A DNA stretch of 64,000 nt from Salegentibacter salegens (GCF_900142975.1 NZ_LT670848.1:2356001-2420000), one strand, 5' to 3'; numbered from the stretch's first letter, positions 27,306 through 36,648 are shown. Notes: a model not told the origin generated them from the sequence alone. Made by a program: numbers and translations.

Positions 27306-27374
27306 GAAAAAGAACTTTGTTACTTCAAACTGAATTAATTTTAGGTTCTATTTTGCTATAATAGCTAAATACTT

Positions 27375-27404
27375 AAACCCTGGAATAAATTCAGGGTCAC
27401 GACC
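27375..27404 (-). repeat. Dispersed palindromic repeat A, copy 3
   Basis: On the minus strand this reads CGTGACCCTGAATTTATTCC, closely matching copy 1 (CGTCATCCTGAATTTATTTC). The stem is CCCTG/CAGGG around an AT-rich centre. It lies in the 160-bp gap between hflX and the following secreted-protein gene. Confidence 0.55.
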
Positions 27405-27465
27405 TAGAATCTTCACAAACCGATATGTTTTTTTAGTAAATTAGAGGGAATCAAAATTTACTGAA

Positions 27466-28194
27466 ATGAAAAAACTAATCTTATTACCCTTGCTTTTTTT
27501 CTTCGGAATAATGACAGCTCAGGAACTGGATGGAGCCTGGAAATTAACCCAAAAAGATGGTAAAGCTGTTAATGACCGTGAAGTGATTAAAATAGTTCAG
27601 GATGGTTATTTTGCATTGGGTTCCAAAAATTTAAGCGACGATAAATTTTTAGGCGCCGCAGGAGGAGAACTTAGCCTGGAAGATGAAACCCTTACCGAAA
27701 TAAGGGATTTTGACACCTATAATGCTGAAAACATCGGGACTGAGCATGAATATAATATTTCCTGGGAAGGGGAAAACAAGATGGAAATCTCTGACGGAAT
27801 TACTACAAAAGTATGGGAACGGGTTTCAGACAAATCTGATGCGCTAACCGGTACCTGGGTAATAACAGGTCGTGAGAGAAAAGACGAAATGAATACGATG
27901 ACACCCGGCGACAGGCGCACGGCGAAAATTCTAAGCGGCGGTAGATTTCAATGGATTGCTTTTAATTCGGCTACCAAAGAATTTAACGGAACCGGCGGAG
28001 GAACTTATTCTGCAGAAAACGGCACATATACTGAGAACATTGAATTCTTTTCCAGAGATGCCAGCCGTGTAGGCGCCAGTTTGGAATTTCAATATGAAGT
28101 AAAAGATGGCAATTGGCATCATAAAGGAAAAAGTTCTAAAGGCGATCCTATTTATGAAATCTGGTCACCATATAGTGAAGCTTATCAAAAATAG
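27466..28194 (+). CDS. Secreted protein with two lipocalin-like halves
   Basis: 242 residues with a signal peptide (cleavage after about residue 18, IMTAQ). Two similar halves are visible: LDGAWKLTQKDGK...TTKVWERVSD (about 20-120) and LTGTWVITGRER...PIYEIWSPY (about 125-238). Each starts with a G-x-W motif and ends with a strand containing W, as in small lipocalin-like barrels. I recognise the type ('membrane or secreted protein') but know no function. It converges with the next gene. Confidence 0.7.
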   Translation: MKKLILLPLLFFFGIMTAQELDGAWKLTQKDGKAVNDREVIKIVQDGYFALGSKNLSDDKFLGAAGGELSLEDETLTEIRDFDTYNAENIGTEHEYNISWEGENKMEISDGITTKVWERVSDKSDALTGTWVITGRERKDEMNTMTPGDRRTAKILSGGRFQWIAFNSATKEFNGTGGGTYSAENGTYTENIEFFSRDASRVGASLEFQYEVKDGNWHHKGKSSKGDPIYEIWSPYSEAYQK

Positions 28195-28220
28195 TTGTCT
28201 AAAACTATTATATTTCAAAA

Positions 28221-28721
28221 TCATCTCACTAAAAAAGCCTCCTTGGGCATATAGAATTCTCCGGGAGGAACTTCTTTTAGATAAAACCGGATGGCTTTTT
28301 CGCTGTCTATATACTGCAAACGTATTTTTCCTGAAGTAAAACTCACAGCACTTTCTATAGTGCCATCGTAAACTCCTTCTGCAATTTTCACAAGATTAAG
28401 GGTGAAAGCATTTCCATTCTTTCTTTTACAATCGGTATTTTCTCCCTGGGAGAAGATCACACAGTGATTCCCTTTTATACTTCCCTGGCTTTCATACTCC
28501 AGCTCCAACTCCATAGAGTTTTGTCCGTCTGGAGATTGCCAAAACCAATTCCCGGCAAAATCCTGGGAATGTTGAGCAAAACCTAAAGATGTAGAAAATA
28601 GAAAAAGAAAGAGTAAACTACCTCGGGGCAAGCCCACGAGGCATTTTAAAAGAAAAATATTTTGATTCGAGGCAAGCCTCGGAGCATTTGAATCTCGATT
28701 ATCGAGTAAAGTTTGCTTCAT
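28221..28721 (-). CDS. Conserved secreted protein with a repeat-derived N-terminus
   Basis: The open frame from ATG 28721 gives 166 residues. A clear signal peptide (SLLFLFLFSTSLGFAQ) begins only at about residue 35; the preceding part is encoded by dispersed repeat B. A usual start Met is missing at the signal peptide, so translation may start at a GTG or TTG near 28622-28630, or at ATG 28721 with an unusual extension. The mature part (DFAGNWFWQSPDGQNSMELELEY...FTSGKIRLQYI) looks like a small secreted beta protein. Family and function unknown. Confidence 0.6.
   Translation of the reverse strand: MKQTLLDNRDSNAPRLASNQNIFLLKCLVGLPRGSLLFLFLFSTSLGFAQHSQDFAGNWFWQSPDGQNSMELELEYESQGSIKGNHCVIFSQGENTDCKRKNGNAFTLNLVKIAEGVYDGTIESAVSFTSGKIRLQYIDSEKAIRFYLKEVPPGEFYMPKEAFLVR
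28621..28711 (-). repeat. Dispersed repeat B, copy 2, within a coding region
   Basis: Shares the block order of 13246-13336 in the opposite orientation: the palindrome CTCGATTATCGAG (28694-28706), AAATGC, then two GGCTTGCC..GAGG-type arms, one being the perfect palindrome CGAGGCAAGCCTCG at 28668-28681. It overlaps the first 34 codons of the secreted-protein frame at 28221-28721. Confidence 0.65.
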
Positions 28722-28752
28722 TCTACAGTTTTAAAATAGTATTCCAATTTAC

Positions 28753-30135
28753 TCAATTCCCGCTTACGCGTATGTTATCAATATCATAAGTCGTGCTTTT
28801 ATCTGGGGCAGCCCCTAAATATCTAAAGGCAAAACGAATATCACCTTTTAAACAGGAAATATCTATTTCACTTTTCTCGAAGCGTTTTCCGTATTGATTA
28901 GTAGGGCCAATAGGGATTACAGCGTCTAAAGGAGTCCAGTTTGTGGTTAGTACATTTCCGGTAAATTCTTCAGTAACTAATACACTTAGGATGGTTGCGT
29001 TATCGTAAGAAGACATAATCTCAAAAGATAATAGTGCTCCTGAAGTACTATCTAAATCTATGGATGGACTTACCAGCCAGGCTTCCATAGGTGCTTCTTC
29101 AGTATTAAATGCTGAAACCCTAATATACCGGTTACCATCAAAAGTTCCCGGTTCAAATGCTTTGCCGCCGTTTACATTTAAGTTTGTCCAACCTTTTTCT
29201 TTCAATGCGGTTTGGCTTGTGATTCCAGTAAAGTCTTCTTCAAATATTACGATACTGCCTCTATCATTATTATTTCCGCAGTTTAAAAAGTCGGGATCAC
29301 AACGTTCTCCATCAAAGTTGAAATCGTCTGGAGAATTTACCGCGATCACAAAATAGTCGTCGTAAAAATTACGACTTAAAACGCCTTTTACACTTCCTGA
29401 ATTTTGAGGTAAATACAAAGATTTAAACCCTGAAAAAGTACTGGTGCTTAACATCGCACTGGCGCCGGTACTACAACTCTCCAACTGCCGCTCTCCATCA
29501 TATTCATCGGTAACTTCTCCCGCAAAAGTATAATGATGTTGTTCCCTAAGCAGGTTTCGATTGAACTGGACATTTTTAACTTCAATAAATAAGTTTTCGT
29601 GCCTTTCATTAAATTCTGAAATTTCTAATTGTAGTGGAACAATTTCAGCGGCTTCCATAGTTCTAATTATATGATCGTCTATCCTGGAAGGGGGGATGGC
29701 TACCACGTCTCCCCTATTTCGAACTCCTAATTGGTGCACCCCGTTATTAGACCATAATGCGAGCCCGTCTAACTTCACATAGATTTTTCTACCGAAATTA
29801 TAAGTTTCAAAAAGTGAATTATCATCCACCAGAAGCAATATTCCCGCTGTTGGGTTTTCGGGTTTATCCTGTAACACGAGTTCTTTATAAAAATTTCCGC
29901 CCTCATCGCTGGAGACCACATAGGCCTCCATTAAAGTATTGGTTTCAGAAAAAACATAGATTTCTTCAGTTTCAGGATTAAAATTGCTTTTAACCGCTGA
30001 AATACCCGTAATATCTCCTTCAATATTTATCTCTTGATATTTAGATTCAGGCAGCTGAAAATCTTCAGTTTTCACACAGGAATTTAATACCAAACAGCCT
30101 GAAATTAGGATTAGTAATACGTTGAAATTTTTCAT
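28753..30135 (-). CDS. DUF5689 surface lipoprotein with choice-of-anchor J domain
   Basis: 460 residues from ATG 30135; 56 further upstream codons are open but lie in the 3' end of the receptor gene. The signal peptide MKNFNVLLILISGCLVLNSC ends in a lipidated Cys. A DUF5689 domain (about 30-290; includes EEIYVFSETNTLMEAYVVSSDEGGNFYKELVLQD and an OB-fold-like middle) is followed by a jelly-roll choice-of-anchor J domain (about 300-460; IVIFEEDFTGI, WLVSPSIDLD, FRYLG). DUF5689 resembles nucleic-acid-binding OB folds of YhcR-type nucleases. It starts 10 bp after the TonB-dependent receptor gene, so it is probably that receptor's surface partner. Confidence 0.85.
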   Translation of the reverse strand: MKNFNVLLILISGCLVLNSCVKTEDFQLPESKYQEINIEGDITGISAVKSNFNPETEEIYVFSETNTLMEAYVVSSDEGGNFYKELVLQDKPENPTAGILLLVDDNSLFETYNFGRKIYVKLDGLALWSNNGVHQLGVRNRGDVVAIPPSRIDDHIIRTMEAAEIVPLQLEISEFNERHENLFIEVKNVQFNRNLLREQHHYTFAGEVTDEYDGERQLESCSTGASAMLSTSTFSGFKSLYLPQNSGSVKGVLSRNFYDDYFVIAVNSPDDFNFDGERCDPDFLNCGNNNDRGSIVIFEEDFTGITSQTALKEKGWTNLNVNGGKAFEPGTFDGNRYIRVSAFNTEEAPMEAWLVSPSIDLDSTSGALLSFEIMSSYDNATILSVLVTEEFTGNVLTTNWTPLDAVIPIGPTNQYGKRFEKSEIDISCLKGDIRFAFRYLGAAPDKSTTYDIDNIRVSGN

Positions 30136-30145
30136 TGAGTTTGTT

Positions 30146-32959
30146 TTAAAATCTAACATAAACCATAGCAAAATAGGAAGCTCCGGTGCCATACCAGTAT
30201 TTAGGACCAAAAATGGGGGTTTCCCTCTCTCGATCGTGTTTAAGGGTGCGGTAGTTAGCATTTCGGGACTGTTTAAAACCGCCGGTTTTATAGAGTTTAT
30301 CAAAAATATTATTGAGGCTAATAAAAAAACCGATAAACTTACCTTTTACTAACCAGGACTTACCGCCAATAGCATTTACCAGCATATAATCTTGAAATTG
30401 TTCCTGTTTTAGAAGTTTTGCGGCAGTACTCTCATCATAATCAAGAATAGGCAAGCCATCGGTATCGCTGCGAAAATTTGAAGTTCTGGTCAACGGACTA
30501 ATGTCTAAAAAAGCCTGGGAGAAAAAATTTAGCGTAGTTCCAAACCACCAGTAATCGGGATCTCGATATTCAAACCCAATTTGAGCCGCCCTTTGCGGAC
30601 CACCGGCTATTCGATAATTTTCAAGATAAGAAGTTCCATAATCTACTATCTCGTTAAAATCGTCGGAAGTTAAATAGAGTTCTGGGTTATTGTTATAGGT
30701 GAATTGCCCCAATGCTGCAGCGGCTTTTATTTTTATGGCGGAAGTTAATTGCGCTTCAATTCCCATTTCCACCCCAAGATGTTGTTTATCGATTCCACTT
30801 AAAACCTCCTGAACAAAAGCAGTAGTACTATTTCTACCCAAGCCTGAAAGGCCATCGGCATAATAAAAAGAGATTTCGGTAGCATCTTTAATTTGGGTAT
30901 AATATGCCGAAAACCTGGCTTTAATATTTGAAGACCTATACCGGTAACTTAAATCTACATTTTGAATTTGCTCACTTGTAAGTCCAATTACTACTTCATT
31001 ATTCTGGCGGGAATTAGAAAAGGAATTTCGCAGGTTCGGCGGTTTAGTAAACCAGGCTGCATTAAAACCCAATAAATGTTTTGCGGTTAACTTATAATTT
31101 GCTCCAATTTTTCCTCCAAAATCGGTGAAATTTAATTGCTCGCTTTTCCCGAGAGAGTTATCGAGATAATTTCCATTTTGAAATAATCCGTCTCTATGAT
31201 AAGCCGTTTGAGAAGCAGTAATTCCGGAATAAAAATCAAGTCTGTCGTAATCGAAATTCACCTGGCCAAAAGTTTTGATGGTGTTGGCATATAGCCGAAA
31301 ATTATATTTGTAAGGCTCATTTTCTGAAACACTTCTATTTGGATTTCGCAAATCACTCTGCGCTCTTTGTTCCAGGGAAGTTTCCTCATCGCCTTCAGCA
31401 AAAAAATCGATATCGAGATAAGTATTTCCTCCCAGCATATCTTTAATGGAAGCAAAATTATGAGAGTTTAAATAGGAAAATGCCAACTTTCCATCCAGAT
31501 CTATATTGTCATTAATTTTGGCTGAAACGATGGAATTCAAATCAAATTTGAGGTCGTCGTTGCGGTCTTCGGCTAAGGCATAAACCGTATAGCCCGCTGC
31601 ATTATTAGCATTGTATAGCTGCTGCCAGTTTAATTGCCCCTTTTCTTTGAAATCCTGTTGGGCGAGATAAGCCGCTTCATAATTTGGATTGTCTGCAAAG
31701 CGCAAATAATAGCTGGGTAGTTTTTGATAGTAGGTTGGATCTGGATTCGTGCCACCACCCACATAACTATTCTGATCATTAATTTCAGCCATTCGGGTTC
31801 CTCCGAAATCAATCCTGGAATTTCCTGTTTTTCCAAATTGAAAAGCGAAATTATTACTAATACTTACTTTTTCTGAAAACTTCCAAAAGTGATTCAGCAT
31901 TAATATTGGTTCTTTAATCTCCCTTATTCGGGAATTTCTCAATTTCCCATCCTGATAGCCCCAATAAGCATTGTATTTTCTTCCTTTTAACTCAAAGACT
32001 TCCGCCGTATTTGGAGATGATTTTCCGCGGATATTTGGCGTATAAAAGCCGGTAAAGTTTAGACTATGCTTTTCACTAAAGGTTTTTTCAACAGAAAGAA
32101 AAAATCCATTTGCATCGTATAAAGTGCCTTCCACATAGGCCTCTTTCGCAAACCTTCGGGAAGCTGAAATTGCATAAGCCCAACCATTATTTAATTCCCC
32201 GGAACCATAAGTGGCCATTAACCGGCCGTTATAACTTCGGTTGGCGGCGGCAATAGATGCCTTTCCTCCTTTAGCATATTTTGAAGCGCGCATAATGATA
32301 TTTGTAGTGCCCGCCAAACCTCCAAAACTAACCTGAGACGGACTTAAACCCATAGAGAAAACCTGGTTTCGCTGCACATCGTTTAGCCCGCCCCAGGCAC
32401 TCCATTGCGGCCGGCCGGTATAAGTTTTATTCATTTCTACACCGTTAATCAAAACCTTTCCATGTTCGCTGTCTAGCCCCCGTGGTCTAAAGAACGTCTG
32501 ACTAAAATCGAAAGCAGCGGCGTTAAGAAAAACATCACGCGAGGCCTGCAGAAGGCCAGAAAGATTATCAATATGCGCTTCATCATCATCCAGTTCAGCA
32601 TCTGAAAGGCTAATGGTGCTTATTTGGTTCGCATATTCTGTTAAAATAGGTTGCATAAGAATCAACCCGAGATCTTTGTTGGTTTTGGCTTCAATAACTA
32701 CCGGAAGCCTGAGTTCTTTATAATTGGGAAGGGAAATTTTTAAAACCTGTTCTCCCAGCGGAAGCTCTTCTAAAGTAAAAATGAAATCACCGTTTTCATT
32801 AGAAATTGTTTCAAAAACGCTTCCTTCAATAAGCAATTTAGCCCCGGATAATTCTTTATAGGTTTGGGCATCTACCAATTTTCCACTCAGGGAAATTTCC
32901 TGGGCAAATGAGGCTGAGAATTCCAGTCCCACAACGAGAAGAAAAAAGAAAAATTTCAT
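30146..32959 (-). CDS. TonB-dependent outer-membrane receptor
   Basis: 937 residues. Signal peptide 1-19, CarboxypepD_reg-like domain about 21-105 (ISLSGKLVDAQTYKELSGAKLLIEG), plug domain about 125-235 (LNAAAFDFSQTFFRPRGLDSEHGKVLINGVEM), then a long beta-barrel ending in the aromatic YFAMVYVRF. It imports a ligand across the outer membrane using TonB energy. It is transcribed with the DUF5689 lipoprotein and divergent, with a 99-bp shared promoter region, from the secreted phosphodiesterase-fold gene disrupted by an IS. The ligand is not readable; nucleic-acid fragments are my inference from the neighbours. Confidence 0.92.
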   Translation of the reverse strand: MKFFFFLLVVGLEFSASFAQEISLSGKLVDAQTYKELSGAKLLIEGSVFETISNENGDFIFTLEELPLGEQVLKISLPNYKELRLPVVIEAKTNKDLGLILMQPILTEYANQISTISLSDAELDDDEAHIDNLSGLLQASRDVFLNAAAFDFSQTFFRPRGLDSEHGKVLINGVEMNKTYTGRPQWSAWGGLNDVQRNQVFSMGLSPSQVSFGGLAGTTNIIMRASKYAKGGKASIAAANRSYNGRLMATYGSGELNNGWAYAISASRRFAKEAYVEGTLYDANGFFLSVEKTFSEKHSLNFTGFYTPNIRGKSSPNTAEVFELKGRKYNAYWGYQDGKLRNSRIREIKEPILMLNHFWKFSEKVSISNNFAFQFGKTGNSRIDFGGTRMAEINDQNSYVGGGTNPDPTYYQKLPSYYLRFADNPNYEAAYLAQQDFKEKGQLNWQQLYNANNAAGYTVYALAEDRNDDLKFDLNSIVSAKINDNIDLDGKLAFSYLNSHNFASIKDMLGGNTYLDIDFFAEGDEETSLEQRAQSDLRNPNRSVSENEPYKYNFRLYANTIKTFGQVNFDYDRLDFYSGITASQTAYHRDGLFQNGNYLDNSLGKSEQLNFTDFGGKIGANYKLTAKHLLGFNAAWFTKPPNLRNSFSNSRQNNEVVIGLTSEQIQNVDLSYRYRSSNIKARFSAYYTQIKDATEISFYYADGLSGLGRNSTTAFVQEVLSGIDKQHLGVEMGIEAQLTSAIKIKAAAALGQFTYNNNPELYLTSDDFNEIVDYGTSYLENYRIAGGPQRAAQIGFEYRDPDYWWFGTTLNFFSQAFLDISPLTRTSNFRSDTDGLPILDYDESTAAKLLKQEQFQDYMLVNAIGGKSWLVKGKFIGFFISLNNIFDKLYKTGGFKQSRNANYRTLKHDRERETPIFGPKYWYGTGASYFAMVYVRF

Positions 32960-33698
32960 CGAGTTTTATTTCCATATTTATTATAAGTTTAGATAAATTA
33001 GCTATAAGAAGCAAATAATCAGTATTTTATGTGAATATTTTAAAGAATTTGTAAGATTATGATTACCCGTATTTTTCCCTTTTTATGCGTTTATCTTTTA
33101 TTTCTGTTGAGTACTGAAAGTGTTTTCTCACAGGTAAAAAAAGAATATAAAATTGTGAGTATTGCATTTTATAATGTTGAGAATCTATTTGACACAGAAA
33201 ATAATCCGTTCACTTTTGATGACGATCGTACGCCTGAAGGAGACGATGTCTGGACCCAGGAAAAATACCGCGATAAACTGCAAAAACTGGCTGGAGTTAT
33301 TGCTGAAATAGGTTCTGAAACCACACAACAACCTCCTGCAATTGTAGGTGTTTGTGAAATTGAAAACCGGAAGGTATTAGAAGATCTAATAAATGAACCC
33401 AAACTGAAACCATACAACTACGGTATAGTGCATTATGACTCTCCCGATCGCCGTGGTATTGATGTGGCCTTATTATATAGAAAAGATGTTTTTAGACTGG
33501 AAAACTCGGTTTCTCACGAGTTATTGATTTATAACAGTAAAGAACCCGATAAGCGTGTTTACACCCGAGATCAATTGGTAGTGAGTGGAGAAATAGATGG
33601 AGAGAAACTTCATTTTATTATTAACCATTGGCCATCCAGGAGTGGCGGTGAAGCAGCCAGCAGCTATAAAAGAGAAAAAGCAGCAACCCTTAATAAAA

Positions 33699-34747
33699 GG
33701 CTAAGTTCTAATTAGCATATTGAATAGTTGTTGTTTGTACTCGTACCATGCGCTATTTGAAGCAAAGGCAATGGCTGTAACTGTTGCCATTTTACTGGTT
33801 GAGTTCTTGATTTTTTCAAGTACCAAGAACCAATTCAAGTAATTCTGTAAGTATTTTGTAGCTACCCCATTGAAAGAATCCATGAACTTTCTCAATCTCA
33901 TATCCATATTGTTTACATTCTGGACATGGTACACCTTATCTACGGTTCGCTGTCCCTTTGAGGTGTTGAACTTTTTATGGGCAATTGTGTTGGCTTTTGC
34001 AAAAGCACCATAACTTCTATGGCTGTCGCTGCAGAGTACGTCAGCTTTATCAAGTTTCCCTTTAAGTATTCTATTCAGATCCTCTTTACTGATACGACCT
34101 CTTGTGGCCACTTTAAAGTCTTTGTTTCCAGATCTATCACAAGTTGCCACTACAGCTACTTTTTCATCACTTATGCCTGCTTTGCTTGCTTTTTCTCCTC
34201 GCATTTTCGGTTTTCTACCTAAATGACGTCCTCCTTTTTCTGAGTAGGCAAAGAACAGGTCATCGCTTTCGACTATGCCCTGAAACTCTTCTACCGAAAC
34301 ACTGGAAAATGACGTGAGCAATTTATGTCTCCAATCAAAGGACGTTTGAATTGATATCTCCGTCTCTTCTGCACTTTTCCTGATACTGTAGCCCGACAAC
34401 AAACAGTATAAATACCGATTTAACTTCTCTTTCTTTTTTATATTATACCAAAACTTACCTGTGGTCTCACTGAAATTCTTCTTACAGCCATTGCAAACAT
34501 AGCGTTGAACGCCTTTGAGCTTGCCATTGGCACGAACACGCTTTTCTGAGCAATGAGGACAGGTAACTGCTTTTGCCTCGTTGCTGTCCTTTACTTCACT
34601 TTCTTGCAAAGACAATGATAGCAACGAAGCCACTATCTCTTGTTGAACAGTCGCTGGACTATTAACGAAAAAATCCCTGAAATCTGAAGGTATCATATCT
34701 ATATAGTTTTACACAAATATAAGACATATTCATCTTAGAACAAAGCT
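33699..34747 (-). mobile_element. IS1595-family insertion sequence, 1049 bp
   Basis: The ends are GGCTAAGTTCTAA (33699-33711) and TTAGAACAAAGCT (34735-34747), imperfect inverted repeats that match at 10 of 13 positions. An 8-bp direct duplication TAATAAAA flanks it (33691-33698 and 34748-34755). Size and 8-bp duplication fit IS1595. It contains one transposase gene on the minus strand, whose stop codon lies in the left inverted repeat. The exact duplication and full-length transposase indicate a recent insertion. Confidence 0.93.
33701..34696 (-). CDS. IS1595-family (ISXO2-like) transposase
   Basis: 331 residues. An N-terminal zinc ribbon (CPHCSEKRVRANGKLKGV, then CNGCKKNF) is followed by a helix-turn-helix and the ISXO2-like DDE-type nuclease: Asp in GIVESDDLFFAYSEKGGRHLG, Asp in DVLCSDSHRSYGAF, and the Asn-containing third motif in YHVQNVNNMDMRLRKFMDSFNGVATKYLQNYLNWF. 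The length is normal and the frame is intact, so the enzyme may be active. The stop codon TAG (33701-33703) is part of the IS end. Confidence 0.93.
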   Translation of the reverse strand: MIPSDFRDFFVNSPATVQQEIVASLLSLSLQESEVKDSNEAKAVTCPHCSEKRVRANGKLKGVQRYVCNGCKKNFSETTGKFWYNIKKKEKLNRYLYCLLSGYSIRKSAEETEISIQTSFDWRHKLLTSFSSVSVEEFQGIVESDDLFFAYSEKGGRHLGRKPKMRGEKASKAGISDEKVAVVATCDRSGNKDFKVATRGRISKEDLNRILKGKLDKADVLCSDSHRSYGAFAKANTIAHKKFNTSKGQRTVDKVYHVQNVNNMDMRLRKFMDSFNGVATKYLQNYLNWFLVLEKIKNSTSKMATVTAIAFASNSAWYEYKQQLFNMLIRT

Positions 34748-35236
34748 TAATAAAACTATCCTGGATTCTATATTTAAACGTGAACCTTTAGCCAGGGTAA
34801 TAAGTATGGGAGATTTTAATGACGATCCTATCAACAGAAGTTTCAAAGAGATACTAAAAACAGCCGCAAATCTAAAGGATCTAAATCCGCATCAATTATA
34901 TAATCCTATGGAGCGTATGTTGAAAAAAGGAATGGGTACACTGGCGTATCGTGATGGCTGGAATTTATTTGATCAAATCCTGGTTTCAGGAATTTTAACT
35001 GGGAAAGATTATTCCAGGTTTCAATTTTATAAAGCAGGAATCTTTAATAAGAAATACCTCATCACTGAAGACGGCCAATATAAAGGTTATCCTTTCCGAA
35101 GTTATGGTTATTCGGGTTACCAGGGTGGCTACAGTGACCATTTTCCGGTATATATTTACCTGGTCAAGGAAGTCTCTTTAAACTCCCACGATGCCGGAGA
35201 GTAAAACCATCAAAATTTAAATTTATTACGCCTTTT

Positions 35237-35674
35237 TTAGAACCAGGCGTTCCAAGGTATACGAGATAACATAACTAATAAACCAAGGGTATAAAATATA
35301 GCAAGGATTTTAAATTTTGGTTTTGAAGTAAGTTTACTCTTATGTTTTGAATAGCCAATAGTAATTAGAGCTAGAGCAATAATCATCATTAGTGGATGTT
35401 CCAGAATGTAAAGCCTTAGTGTTGGATCTGGCATTACTGTACCCATTCCTTCTTCCAGAAGTACCGAAAAATAAGGAGATACAAAATATAAAACAATTCC
35501 TATTAAAAGCTGAATGTGCGAGGTGATAAGTGTGAAAAGTGCAATCCTAAAATTAGTCGCTCCATATTCTTTATTAGAAGCATAACCAATAATTGAATTT
35601 ATAGAGGCCACGAATAAAACTATTAATACTAAATAAGCCCAATAAGAATGTATGAATTGTATAGTTGGATACAT
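35237..35674 (-). CDS. Conserved four-helix membrane protein
   Basis: 145 residues with four predicted membrane helices (about 10-30, 43-67, 88-108, 122-140). The sequence IQFIHSYWAYLVLIVLFVASINSIIGY and a His-containing second helix (TSHIQLLIGIVLYFVSP) are typical of a Bacteroidota family sometimes mislabelled as ribosomal protein L27 or cytochrome b. His residues in three helices could bind haem, but that is speculation. It converges with the 3' end of the interrupted nuclease gene. Confidence 0.7.
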   Translation of the reverse strand: MYPTIQFIHSYWAYLVLIVLFVASINSIIGYASNKEYGATNFRIALFTLITSHIQLLIGIVLYFVSPYFSVLLEEGMGTVMPDPTLRLYILEHPLMMIIALALITIGYSKHKSKLTSKPKFKILAIFYTLGLLVMLSRIPWNAWF

Positions 35675-35897
35675 AAAAGTAAATTTTTAGTAAAGATAGG
35701 ATTTTCTATAAAAATGCAGCTGCATTGTACTTTTAAGTTTGTAACAGGTATAATTTCACGCCTTATACTTTTTCTCACACCATATATAATATATGTATTT
35801 TTCTGAATTTTGGCATTTTAATTGATAGTTATTCAAAATACCAACCATTTTATTAAGTTTTTAAATATTTAATTACTAACTATTAATCTAATATCTT

Positions 35898-36614
35898 ATG
35901 AAACCTAAGAAAAATGTCAAAGCCGATCTTCGGAAAAAATCGAACTTATTTTTATCATTCGGACTTATTGTAGCCTTGCTGGCCAGCTTAATTTTAATAG
36001 AATGGAAAACCTATGACAAGGAAGAATTTAAAGAAGAGCAGGTTTATTTAGATGCTCCTGAAGAAGAAGTAATTCCCATTACTGAATTGGTAAACACACC
36101 GCCCCCTAAACCTCCGGTAATTCCAGATGCAATAGATATCATTAAAGATGATCCAGATCTTGAAGAAGACGAAATTGAGTCTACCGAAATAAACCTTGAC
36201 AACATTGTGGAACCAGATGAAATAATTGATCATAAACCCGATGAAGAACCAGAAACAGTACCCTTTACCTTAATTGAAGATGTGCCTATATTTCCCGGTT
36301 GTGAGCAGCTAAATGATAATGCAGCGAGAAAAACCTGTATGAGCGAAAAAATTACCGCTTACGTGAACAAAAACTTTAATAAAGAGTTAGGAAGTGAATT
36401 AGGACTATCAGGCGTTAACCGCATTAATATCCTTTTTCAAATAAATACTGAAGGAGAAATTGTAAATATTCAGGCAAGAGCACCGCATCCTAAGCTTGAA
36501 GAAGAAGCTAAAAACCTCATTAAAGCTTTACCAAAAATGCAACCAGGGAAACAACGCGGAAAGCCCGTTAATGTAAACTATGCTCTACCCATAATTTTCC
36601 AGGTTCAGGAATAA
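35898..36614 (+). CDS. tonB: Energy transducer TonB
   Basis: 238 residues. One N-terminal membrane helix (about 18-35), a Pro- and acid-rich periplasmic spacer (TPPPKPPVIPDAI...DEIIDHKPDEEPE), and a C-terminal TonB_C domain (about 155-238; INILFQINTEGEIVNIQARAPHPKLEEEA). It transmits proton-motive force from ExbBD to outer-membrane receptors. No exbB/exbD are nearby. The vWA fusion gene follows after 34 bp, and two receptor genes lie within 8 kb. The 223-bp upstream gap is AT-rich without a clear consensus promoter. Confidence 0.93.
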   Translation: MKPKKNVKADLRKKSNLFLSFGLIVALLASLILIEWKTYDKEEFKEEQVYLDAPEEEVIPITELVNTPPPKPPVIPDAIDIIKDDPDLEEDEIESTEINLDNIVEPDEIIDHKPDEEPETVPFTLIEDVPIFPGCEQLNDNAARKTCMSEKITAYVNKNFNKELGSELGLSGVNRINILFQINTEGEIVNIQARAPHPKLEEEAKNLIKALPKMQPGKQRGKPVNVNYALPIIFQVQE

Positions 36615-36648
36615 AAATCGACTTCTTCAACACCTATAAATTCAATTT

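Larger units (their letters stand above)
33059..35204 (+). pseudogene. Secreted endonuclease/exonuclease/phosphatase gene interrupted by an IS
   Basis: The first part (33059-33698) has a signal peptide (to about VFSQ), AFYNVENLFDTENNP, GVCEIENRKVLEDL and INHWPSR, all typical of the EEP (DNase I-like) fold. The frame then runs into the IS and stops at 33713. The second part (34756-35204) continues with SMGDFNDDPINRSF and GYSDHFPVYIYL, the catalytic Asp/Asn and Asp-His motifs. Joining 33698 to 34756 gives 1089 nt, an unbroken 362-residue protein. As it stands the catalytic half is separated, so the enzyme should be inactive. It probably hydrolysed phosphodiesters in the periplasm or outside the cell. 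Confidence 0.92.

Noticed and set aside
28106..28339. 77-codon plus-strand frame between two secreted-protein genes
   Set aside because: It overlaps the ends of both convergent genes in other frames and shows no protein-like pattern.
33059..35204. Reading the two nuclease pieces as separate small genes
   Set aside because: The IS ends and 8-bp duplication explain the split exactly, and the second piece lacks a signal peptide and its own promoter.
35675..35897. Gap before tonB checked for a Fur-type or other operator
   Set aside because: AT-rich with no convincing palindrome or consensus site.
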